Of a stretch of 64,000 nt of DNA, positions 57,201-64,000 are shown one piece after another. The notes under the pieces were generated by a model. That model was not told where the DNA came from and did not search any database. It worked only from the letters and a program-made list of their open reading frames with translations. Location: positions 1 to 64,000 of the forward strand of contig NZ_MCGB01000070.1 of assembly GCF_001699815.1 (NCBI RefSeq). Direction: 5' to 3'. Numbering within the stretch: position 1 is the first letter of the stretch; every line of letters starts with the position of its first letter. Made by a program: the position numbers and the translations under genes. This DNA is from Ralstonia pickettii (GTDB lineage Bacteria; Pseudomonadota; Gammaproteobacteria; Burkholderiales; Burkholderiaceae).

Positions 57201-58742
57201 ATGAATCGACTCACGCTTCGTCAGAAGCTGTGGCTGCCACTTGTCCTGAGTTGGCTTTGTCTGTTGTTGATCACATTGTGGAGCACTTGGGAGACCCGCA
57301 CCCTGCGCCTGGAAGAACGCCAGCGCGACTTGCAGAACATCAGTGAATCCGTATTCAGCATCATCAAAGACTACGGACAGATGGCGCAAGACGGTAAGCT
57401 CGCCGCCGACGAGGCCCGCGCCCAGGCCCTCGCGCGCATCAAGATGATCCGCTACGGCAAGGATGGCTACTTCAGCATCAACCAGACCAACTCGGTGATG
57501 GTGATGCATCCGATCAAAGCCGAAATGAACGGCAAGGACATGTCGGGTTTTACCGACCCGGCAGGGAATCATCTGTTCGAGGAAATCTCTCGCGTGGGCA
57601 AGAGCGGCGGCGGCTTTGTCGATTACCTATGGCCCAAGCCCGGCGCGGAAGCGCCGCAGCCGAAGAAGAGCTACGTGCTGTATTACCAGCCTTGGGACTG
57701 GTGCCTCGTCACGGGCACGTATATGGACGACATCGAGACCGCATTCCACGCGTCGCTAATCAAGGCGCTGGGGCTGCTGTTTGGTGTCGGCTTGCTGATG
57801 ACTGTGGTGGTCGTGGCCGTTACGCGCAGCCTGCAGCGCCAGTTGGGTGGCGAGCCCGCTTATGCTGCCCGCATTGCCGGCCGCATCGCCGCGGGTGATC
57901 TGGCTGTGCCGGTTGAAACCCGCTCGGGGGATCGCGACAGCATGCTCTACGCCATGGCGCAGATGCAGCGTGAGCTGACGGGCACGATCGGCAACATCAA
58001 GAGCTCGGCGGATTCCATTGCCAGCGCCACCAAGCAGATCGCTGCCGGCAATGCCGACCTGTCGCAGCGTACGGAGCAGCAGGCCTCGTCGCTGGAAGAA
58101 ACGGCGTCGAGCATGGAGGAACTGACGAGCATCGTGAAGCAGAACGCCGACAATGCGCGTCAGGCAAGCACACTGGCCGTCAATGCGTCGGATATTGCGG
58201 TCAAGGGCGGAGAGGTGGTCGGGCGCGTGGTCGAGACAATGTCCGGCATCAACGAAAGCAGCAAGAAGATTGCCGACATCATCGGGGTGATCGAGGGCAT
58301 CGCTTTCCAAACCAACATCCTGGCGCTGAACGCTGCCGTGGAGGCCGCCCGCGCGGGCGAGCAGGGCCGAGGCTTTGCCGTGGTGGCGGGCGAAGTGCGC
58401 AGCCTGGCGCAGCGCTCGGCGAGCGCTGCCAAGGAAATCAAGGACCTGATCGGCGATTCGGTGGGCCGGGTGCAGAACGGCTCGGCGCTGGTGGAAGAGG
58501 CTGGCGTGGTGATCCAGGACGTGGTGACTGCCGTGAAGCGCGTAACGGACATCATGGGCGAGATTTCTGCGGCGTCCGACGAGCAGAGTTCCGGCATCGA
58601 GCAGGTCAACCAGGCTGTGAACCAGATGGACGAAGTGACGCAGCAGAACGCTGCGCTCGTGGAGCAGGCGGCGGCCGCTGCGCTGTCGCTGGAAGAGCAG
58701 GCGCAATTGCTGCGTACGGCTGTGGGGCGCTTCCAGGTATAA
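57201..58742 (+). CDS. Methyl-accepting chemotaxis protein, sCache_2 sensor
   Basis: A 513-residue chemoreceptor. TM1 about residues 10-30. The periplasmic single-Cache domain (about 31-185) includes [20 protein letters not shown] and [18 protein letters not shown]2 about 188-208, then HAMP and the signalling domain with the conserved hairpin [20 protein letters not shown] and methylation-type Glu/Gln segments ([20 protein letters not shown]). sCache_2 receptors often bind small organic acids. No C-terminal CheR-binding pentapeptide. The ATG at 57201 follows GGAGGAAGGAAG. A terminator follows at 58773. Confidence 0.94.
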   Translation: MNRLTLRQKLWLPLVLSWLCLLLITLWSTWETRTLRLEERQRDLQNISESVFSIIKDYGQMAQDGKLAADEARAQALARIKMIRYGKDGYFSINQTNSVMVMHPIKAEMNGKDMSGFTDPAGNHLFEEISRVGKSGGGFVDYLWPKPGAEAPQPKKSYVLYYQPWDWCLVTGTYMDDIETAFHASLIKALGLLFGVGLLMTVVVVAVTRSLQRQLGGEPAYAARIAGRIAAGDLAVPVETRSGDRDSMLYAMAQMQRELTGTIGNIKSSADSIASATKQIAAGNADLSQRTEQQASSLEETASSMEELTSIVKQNADNARQASTLAVNASDIAVKGGEVVGRVVETMSGINESSKKIADIIGVIEGIAFQTNILALNAAVEAARAGEQGRGFAVVAGEVRSLAQRSASAAKEIKDLIGDSVGRVQNGSALVEEAGVVIQDVVTAVKRVTDIMGEISAASDEQSSGIEQVNQAVNQMDEVTQQNAALVEQAAAAALSLEEQAQLLRTAVGRFQV

Positions 58743-58772
58743 CTGCGCCTGACCACTGTCAGGCAGACATGC

Positions 58773-58806
58773 AAAAGGCCGGCAAATTCGCCGGCCTTTC
58801 TCTTTT
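58773..58806. terminator. Bidirectional terminator between the chemoreceptor and H-NS
   Basis: Perfect 10-bp stem AAAGGCCGGC / GCCGGCCTTT with a 6-base loop, followed by TCTCTTTTG. Serves the chemoreceptor gene. Confidence 0.85.
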
Positions 58807-58862
58807 GTGGTTTCCGGCGCGCCTCTTTGTGCGGGCTCGGAATGCTGCGCTGGAAGCGCTGC

Positions 58863-59171
58863 TCAGGCGACCAGAAAATCCTCCATCTTCCGGCCCGACG
58901 ACAGCTCCTTTACCAGCCAGCCCGGGCGCTTGCCACGGCCCGTCCAGGTATTGCCGTTGTTGTCGCGGTAACGCACCGGCACCTTACGGCCAGCCTTCTT
59001 CGAGGCCACGGCACCCTTGGCGCCAAAACCGAGGTCTTCGGCGGTCAGGCCGTATTCCACGATCTTGTGCTTGATTTCAGCGATCACCGTCGCTTGTTCA
59101 TTTGCCCGAAGTTCATCGGCTTGGCGCTGCAGTTCAGAGATCTTCTGAACGATTTCCTTGTAAGTCGGCAT
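58863..59171 (-). CDS. H-NS family nucleoid protein (BpH3/Bv3F type)
   Basis: A 102-residue DNA-binding silencer. The N-terminal coiled oligomerisation helix (YKEIVQKISELQRQADELRA) is joined by a basic linker to the C-terminal DNA-binding motif VRYRDNNGNTWTGRGKRPGW. The TWTGRG-RP core is the H-NS signature. The ATG follows GAGGA. A perfect TATAAT lies 57 bases upstream. Confidence 0.95.
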   Translation of the reverse strand: MPTYKEIVQKISELQRQADELRANEQATVIAEIKHKIVEYGLTAEDLGFGAKGAVASKKAGRKVPVRYRDNNGNTWTGRGKRPGWLVKELSSGRKMEDFLVA

Positions 59172-59584
59172 TATGGATTCCTCAACTTTGCAATTGAAAC
59201 GCGGGCACGCTCCCCGTAGCCCAGCGCATTATAACGACTTTGCCATTGAGAATTGAATTTCGTTAAGACCTCATGTCAACGACGTGGATTTTCTGCCGCA
59301 CTGTTCTTTGCGCTAACCTGCATGGGATGGGCGTTTGCGCGATGTGTCGAAATCATAAACATATGAACCATTACAAAACCATTGGGCCGTATTGCAATCG
59401 ATGCAACGCACCAACTACGCAATCCCTACTCAATTCTTTTCTTATGTGACTGCTTCATTGCTTCGGCAATTGCCGGTGGTCTTGGTCTAATATCGGCGAA
59501 TATGAAGATGAAAGGTTGCTGAAGCGCGATGCCGAATGCATCAAAATGGCGCATTTTCTGTGCCGCCTATTCGATGCCGCCTGT
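59172..59584. promoter_or_regulatory. AT-rich intergenic region with the hns promoter
   Basis: 413 bases without a plausible gene, distinctly AT-richer than the window, fitting H-NS autoregulation. On the minus strand TATAAT (complement of 59228-59233) lies 57 bases before the hns ATG. The matching -35 is weak. An ORF reading rightward from 59516 is antisense to the GGDEF-EAL gene and is rejected. Confidence 0.6.
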
Positions 59585-61672
59585 TCAGGCGTACTCGACT
59601 CCAAGCAACCCTTGAAAATCCTTGGCCGGCATCGGACGCGCCAGCAGATAGCCCTGAACCTGGTCGCATTGCAGATTCACCAGGGCCTGCATTTGCGCTT
59701 CGGTTTCCACGCCTTCCGCCACCACGGTCATGTCCAGCGAGTGCGCCATCGCGCAAATGGCGCGAATGATGGCGGCTGCCTCGGGCGGATTGTCATCGAG
59801 CGCGGAGACGAATGCGCGATCGATCTTGATCTGCTGGGCGCGAAATCGCTGCAGATAACTGAGGCTGGAATAACCGGTCCCGAAATCGTCAATGGCCACC
59901 TCGAAGCCGAGCGACTGGATCTGACGGATGACCGCGATGCTTTGGCTCGCATCGCGCATGGCCGCGGTTTCGGTGATCTCGAACATCAACCGATGTGCGG
60001 CAACCTGATAGCGATGCAGGATCTGCGACAGACGCTGCACGAGATCGGGTTGCTGGAATTGCCTTGGCGAGAGGTTGACGGCAATGCGCTGCGGCGCCAT
60101 GCCGATGGCATCCCAGTGCATGATCTGGCGACAGACTTCTTCGACCACCCAGTCGCCCAGTTCGACGATGGTGCCGGTGCGTTCGGCCAACGGGATGAAC
60201 TCCGCTGGCGACACCGGGCCAAGCTCCGGGTGGTTCCAGCGCAGAAGTGCTTCGGCGCCGGCCATGGCCTGCGTGCGCGCGTCGTACTTTGGCTGGTAGT
60301 ACACGGAGAGCTGCCCGTTGAGGGCCGCATGCGAGAGCGCACGTTGGATCTGCAGCACGCGGTGTGCCGTGGTGTTCAGGCGCGGCTCGAAGAAGCGGTA
60401 GGCGTTGCCGGTGGATTGCTTGCAATCGAACATGGCCGTGTCGGCATGTTCAAGCAGCGTGTCTGCCGTCGCACCGTTGTGAGGATGAACGACTACGCCA
60501 ATGCTGGCGGTCGCGCGCAGGCGCCGGCCTTCCACTTCCACCGATTCACGCAGGCGGAACAGCAGCTTGTCGCCAATGGTGGCGGCAGACTCGGGCAGCG
60601 CCAGACCTTCAACGAGGATGCCGAATTCGTCGCCGCCAAGGCGTGCCACGGTGTCTTCGCCGCGAATCGCCTGGCGCAGGCGCTCGGCAATGATTTGCAG
60701 CACACGGTCACCGGCGTTGCGGCCGTATTGGTCGTTGATCTGCCCGAAATTGTCGAGATCCAGATAGAAGAGAGCAAACGGACGCCCGCGTCGCGTGGAC
60801 GACAGGATTGCCGCCTCCAGCGCTTCGCGCAGATGCAGGCGGTTCGGCAGGCCGGTCAGCGCGTCGTGGAGTTGGGGCCGGGGCGTCTGGTTTGCCACGC
60901 GCGCCAGCGAAGCTTCCAGGTGCGCCTGCGCCGAGTCGACACGGGTCTCGAGCATCATCAGCACCGCGTGCAGGCCCAGTGCGATCAACACGCCGCCGGC
61001 GCTGAGCATGATGACGGGCACGATATGCATCGTTGATTCATCGGCCGGCCAAGCGGCGGCGCACGGCCACAGCACGAGCGATAGCACCGCAGTTGTCGCC
61101 AGCACGGCTGCGGCACGTGCGCGCAGACCCACGGCGGCGCGGCGCTGCGCGGGCGGCATATGAAATGCCATGCACATCGCCAAGCACACGCCTGCACCAA
61201 GCACCAGCGTGCCGCCGCCCCAGCCAAGCACGGCGCGGCGCAGCGACAATGCCTGGTCATGCACCCAGGGGCGTGTCATATACAGCTCCATCGTCAACAG
61301 GCCGATGGCAAGCGCCACGGCGCCCATGGCAATGCTGCGTCGTTGCGGAGCCTGTGCGCCATTGGAAGCCGAAGTGTCCGGCAACACGATGGAGAAAGCC
61401 GCCAGCGAGGCCGCCAGCGCTGTCATGAGTGTCGCCACAATGGGCGCGGATACGGCCGCACCGACCTGCCGATGCAGGCCGAGCTGGCCGAGCCAAAGCC
61501 CCGCCCACAGCCCAATGCCAAGAATGACCGCACAGGCGATGCGCCAGTTGCGGCGTTTTGCGATCGTCGAGCCCCCCGGCAGACGTGTCGCAGCGTCCAG
61601 TGCGGCAAACGTGGTCAGCCCAGTGCTGACCCACGCAAACAGCAGCAGCGCAATATGGAAATCGTTATGCAT
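59585..61672 (-). CDS. Membrane GGDEF-EAL protein (MHYT-like sensor)
   Basis: A 695-residue protein. Seven hydrophobic segments (about residues 5-250) resemble an MHYT-type sensor, with metal-ligand motifs only partly present. GGDEF domain (about 275-435) has intact [16 protein letters not shown] domain (about 445-690) has intact [23 protein letters not shown] and [17 protein letters not shown]. Both catalytic sites look competent, so cyclase, phosphodiesterase or switching activity is possible. Second bifunctional c-di-GMP protein in the window. Confidence 0.9.
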   Translation of the reverse strand: MHNDFHIALLLFAWVSTGLTTFAALDAATRLPGGSTIAKRRNWRIACAVILGIGLWAGLWLGQLGLHRQVGAAVSAPIVATLMTALAASLAAFSIVLPDTSASNGAQAPQRRSIAMGAVALAIGLLTMELYMTRPWVHDQALSLRRAVLGWGGGTLVLGAGVCLAMCMAFHMPPAQRRAAVGLRARAAAVLATTAVLSLVLWPCAAAWPADESTMHIVPVIMLSAGGVLIALGLHAVLMMLETRVDSAQAHLEASLARVANQTPRPQLHDALTGLPNRLHLREALEAAILSSTRRGRPFALFYLDLDNFGQINDQYGRNAGDRVLQIIAERLRQAIRGEDTVARLGGDEFGILVEGLALPESAATIGDKLLFRLRESVEVEGRRLRATASIGVVVHPHNGATADTLLEHADTAMFDCKQSTGNAYRFFEPRLNTTAHRVLQIQRALSHAALNGQLSVYYQPKYDARTQAMAGAEALLRWNHPELGPVSPAEFIPLAERTGTIVELGDWVVEEVCRQIMHWDAIGMAPQRIAVNLSPRQFQQPDLVQRLSQILHRYQVAAHRLMFEITETAAMRDASQSIAVIRQIQSLGFEVAIDDFGTGYSSLSYLQRFRAQQIKIDRAFVSALDDNPPEAAAIIRAICAMAHSLDMTVVAEGVETEAQMQALVNLQCDQVQGYLLARPMPAKDFQGLLGVEYA

Positions 61673-61976
61673 GCGAGCGCATCCGGCGCGGCCCCCCGAT
61701 CTACGACCAGCGCCTAGTCTGTGTTTTGCGGCGAGGATAGCGCAAAAACCTGTCGTTTCAGGCCGCGAAAAGGCGCGTTTGTTGCGCGTTATTCACAGAA
61801 TGCGTCGGGATCATTCGCCGTTACCGCTTCGCATCAAGCAAGCATGACGGCGCCACGCCTGTCTTGGGGGATCGGCAGAAACCGCCGAAACGTGAGCCGG
61901 GTATACGCGGATGGCTCGCCGCTCGTGATTGAGCGTCGGAAGTCAGGCGAAGTGGGGAGGAAAATCGCGCACGTAC
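61673..61976. other. Intergenic region between the LuxR and GGDEF-EAL genes
   Basis: About 300 bases downstream of the LuxR stop and upstream of the GGDEF-EAL start. Contains GCGCAAAAACC and short CGCG-rich inverted segments near 61765-61790, but no convincing promoter, terminator or ORF. Confidence 0.4.
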
Positions 61977-63230
61977 TCAGGCGTTGAGGCGGCCCCGCCG
62001 GCGCGCAGCCGGAGTGGCAGCGCCAGCACGTTCCAGATCGACGCTGGGCAACAGATGCAGCAGGCGCACAAGCTCAGACTGGCGATGCGTGCCGGTCTTG
62101 CGCAGGATGTCGCGGATATGCACGCGCACCGTGTGCAGCGAGAGAAATTCGCGCTCGGCAATTTCCTGCAGGGTTTCGCCTGCGGCCAGCCGTGCAGCGA
62201 CGATGCATTCCTTGTTGGTCAGCCCGAAGAGCGAGGCGAGCACGCCGGCGTCCATGACGGACCGTGCCTCGGAGTTGCCGACGAGCACCAGCGCCAGCGG
62301 CGAGGCCCAGGCCGAACGCATCGCATCGGAAGGCGTGAGCGGCGTGGCAATGAACGGTACCGGGCGGCCATCGCGCGCCAGGTACATCCACGAACCGGCC
62401 GCGCCTTGTACGCCGAGTGACCCGGCAGCATGTTCGATGAGGTTGCGAAGCGCCGCGTCGTGTGTGTGATCAGCCGAATGCAACAGGCTGCCATCGAGCG
62501 ACAAGCGGTCGTCTTCCGTCGTCATCGTGCGCGCCCAGGCGTTGGCGTATTTCACGCGCATGGTGCGCTCGATGACCATCACGCCGAAGTCGAGCGTATC
62601 CAGCCCGGCCATGCCGAGTGCGGCGAGTTCGTTCAGCTCAAGATTGCGCTGCTGCATGCGCGCAGCCCGCTGCAGGTGCGGCAGCACGCGCTGCAGGCGG
62701 GTTTCGCGTTCGATGGTGCTGACTTCCGATGCATCGTCGTCGCGCGTGCGCAGGCGCATCGTGACGCGCATGTCGGGCGTATCGATCAGTGTCATGCCTG
62801 CCGAAGGCGTCTCTTCGGGCGGCGCGGCGCTCAGCAGTTGCGGATCGTGACAGAAGCTGTTGCAGTGGCCCGGCTGCGGGCAGTGCTGGCACCAGCCCGA
62901 CGAAACGCCGTGGCGCGGCGTGTCGGTGTGCTTGTCCCAGACGAAATAGTGTGCGCTTTCGGCGCCGGCATACACAGAAAGCAGGGCCAGGGCGATCGGC
63001 ATCTGCGCAGGCTCGAGTACCGCCTCGTAGATGGTATCGACGAGTCGATGGAATTCTGCGTCATCCGATAGACGTTGCAGCATGATGGCCCCCGGTGCGT
63101 ATTGCGACAGCTCAGAGTGCAATCCCTTGCTGTCGGCGTGTTGCGGCGTGATGCCGCCGTCGCTGTCATGATTATTGTTGTTCTGCGCGACTTCTGTGGT
63201 AATCGGCAACTCTTTGGAAAAACTTAACAT
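61977..63230 (-). CDS. LuxR-family transcriptional regulator with a cysteine cluster
   Basis: A 417-residue regulator. The N-terminal half (about 50-190) holds a C-x2-C-x5-C-x3-C-H cluster (Cys114, 117, 123, 127, His128). A PAS-like middle (GMAGLDTLDFGVMVIERTMR) follows, and the C-terminal LuxR helix-turn-helix (LTNKECIVAARLAAGETLQE; FLSLHTVRVHIRDILRKTGT) is intact. The first 49 residues, with an Asn run, may be untranslated; ATG at 63083 (MLQRLSDD) is an alternative. The next upstream gene on the same strand is the TpsB-like transporter. Confidence 0.85.
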   Translation of the reverse strand: MLSFSKELPITTEVAQNNNNHDSDGGITPQHADSKGLHSELSQYAPGAIMLQRLSDDAEFHRLVDTIYEAVLEPAQMPIALALLSVYAGAESAHYFVWDKHTDTPRHGVSSGWCQHCPQPGHCNSFCHDPQLLSAAPPEETPSAGMTLIDTPDMRVTMRLRTRDDDASEVSTIERETRLQRVLPHLQRAARMQQRNLELNELAALGMAGLDTLDFGVMVIERTMRVKYANAWARTMTTEDDRLSLDGSLLHSADHTHDAALRNLIEHAAGSLGVQGAAGSWMYLARDGRPVPFIATPLTPSDAMRSAWASPLALVLVGNSEARSVMDAGVLASLFGLTNKECIVAARLAAGETLQEIAEREFLSLHTVRVHIRDILRKTGTHRQSELVRLLHLLPSVDLERAGAATPAARRRGRLNA

Positions 63231-63361
63231 TCCGCTTTCGATGCTCCCAAATTCCGGCGGCGATGTATCCCCCCCTTGAGAGGGGAGTATGGGCGACTTT
63301 CAGCGCTGAAAATATAAAAAATATAAAAAATTCGTGCACATGTTCACGATACCGGCGTGCG

Positions 63362-64000
63362 TCAGTTGAACTGGTACGTGTAGGCGGCGTTGAACCGCAG
63401 GCTGCGCGAGCTTGAGTTGATCGGCTTGTCTCCCACGGGACGCGCGATGGCCAAGTCCAGCGTGTAGTACTTCCGATCGGAGAAGCGCACGCCCAGGGCA
63501 ATCGAGCCGAGCTGATCATGCACCAGCGTGCCTGCGTTCGAATAGACCTTTGCGGTGTCGTACAGCAGGTAAGGTTGCACGGTCTTCAGATAGTCCATCG
63601 ATACCTGGAATGCGCGGTTGATTTCCACCGATGCGCCCCAGCCGCGATCACCTGCCACTTCACCGGCCGGATAGGCGAGACCGAAGAAGCGTCCGCCAAA
63701 GCTGATCTGCTCCGACGATGGAAGCACCGCGCCGCTGTACTGCGCTGCCCCCGACACCACCACGCCAAAGCCCAGGGGCAAGTCGTGGGCTTCGCTGGCG
63801 GTGACGCGCGTGCGCAGGAAGCTCAGGTCAACATCGTTTTTGGCGTTGGACGAGGCGGCCTTGCCGGCGCCCAAGCTATTGATGCCTTGGTATAAGCCCA
63901 ACGACGCACGTCGAGTCTCGCCCGGGTTGATTTCGGTATAGAGCACCTCGGCGCCGGCCACGCGGACTTTGGTATCCAGCTCAGTTTGCGGGAGCGTGGT
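63362..64000 (-). CDS. ShlB/FhaC/HecB family outer-membrane transporter, C-terminal part
   Basis: The frame is open to the window edge, so the 5' part is missing. The visible 212 residues are the C-terminal beta-barrel of a TpsB two-partner-secretion transporter: RVTASEAHDLPLGFGVVVSG, the conserved QISFGGRFFGLAYPAGEVAG loop, and the terminal strand ending AYTYQFN with a C-terminal aromatic/Asn. It would export a large TpsA exoprotein, expected outside this window. Confidence 0.85.
   Translation of the reverse strand, partial: TTLPQTELDTKVRVAGAEVLYTEINPGETRRASLGLYQGINSLGAGKAASSNAKNDVDLSFLRTRVTASEAHDLPLGFGVVVSGAAQYSGAVLPSSEQISFGGRFFGLAYPAGEVAGDRGWGASVEINRAFQVSMDYLKTVQPYLLYDTAKVYSNAGTLVHDQLGSIALGVRFSDRKYYTLDLAIARPVGDKPINSSSRSLRFNAAYTYQFN

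Noticed and set aside
59516-61036. 506-codon rightward ORF antisense to the GGDEF-EAL gene
   Set aside because: Shadow of the GGDEF-EAL codons; no domain recognised.

Overview
The window is high-GC, densely coded DNA from a beta-proteobacterium of the Burkholderiaceae, most likely Ralstonia (R. pickettii-like). This rests on codon use, many GGDEF/EAL and LysR/AraC proteins, an H-NS protein of the betaproteobacterial type, an AiiD-like acylase, and a drug-efflux locus arranged like Burkholderia ceo/bpe. No rRNA, tRNA, CRISPR, prophage or intact insertion sequence was seen. Species assignment is inference.

Layout. 1-2010: tail of a DUF333 protein and an ArnT-like lipid glycosyltransferase. 2119-3381: a decayed amidohydrolase remnant, then an FMN riboswitch ahead of ribB. 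3416-10672: a divergent catabolic cluster (KDPG aldolase, GntP permease, RidA, D-aminoacylase-type deacylase and RpiR regulator leftward; PLP-dependent D-amino-acid deaminase and KDG kinase rightward). Together these make a complete route, probably from N-acyl-D-glucosaminate to pyruvate and glyceraldehyde-3-phosphate. Two matching operator palindromes lie between the arms. 10673-10999: a palindromic repeat element and a terminator. 11000-17213: a penicillin-acylase/AHL-acylase family enzyme, a hybrid histidine kinase and an MFS exporter. 17336-25103: DUF3175, a small unknown gene, dodecin, a secreted phosphoesterase with a candidate Pho box, a di-haem peroxidase, a TerC/CBS membrane protein and a DMT exporter.

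25196-31530: an AraC regulator, a BaeS/BaeR/Spy-like envelope-stress module with Pro/Met/His-rich segments, a universal stress protein, a second AraC regulator and two small exported proteins. 31531-32243: a non-coding or leader-like locus with two terminator-like hairpins and a 38-residue ORF. 32244-34994: PAS-GAF-PAS-GGDEF-EAL protein. 35118-38450: DUF6622 protein, modE, flavodoxin, modC and modB, with a ModE box but no modA. 38683-47259: an RND efflux locus (LysR regulator, LlpE-like hydrolase, adaptor, pump, outer-membrane channel) whose pump gene carries an internal deletion plus frameshift.

47357-64000: a small secreted protein, a Mut7-C protein, otsBA trehalose synthesis, fadH, a degenerate tyrosine recombinase, galE, a PAS membrane protein, a chemoreceptor, H-NS, a second GGDEF-EAL protein, a LuxR regulator with a cysteine cluster, and the 3' part of a TpsB/FhaC-type outer-membrane transporter running off the window.

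The most interesting items are the putative N-acyl-D-glucosaminate catabolic cluster with its twin operators, the broken RND pump beside an LlpE-like hydrolase whose nucleophile position is Asp, and the unassigned leader/sRNA locus at 31861-32066.
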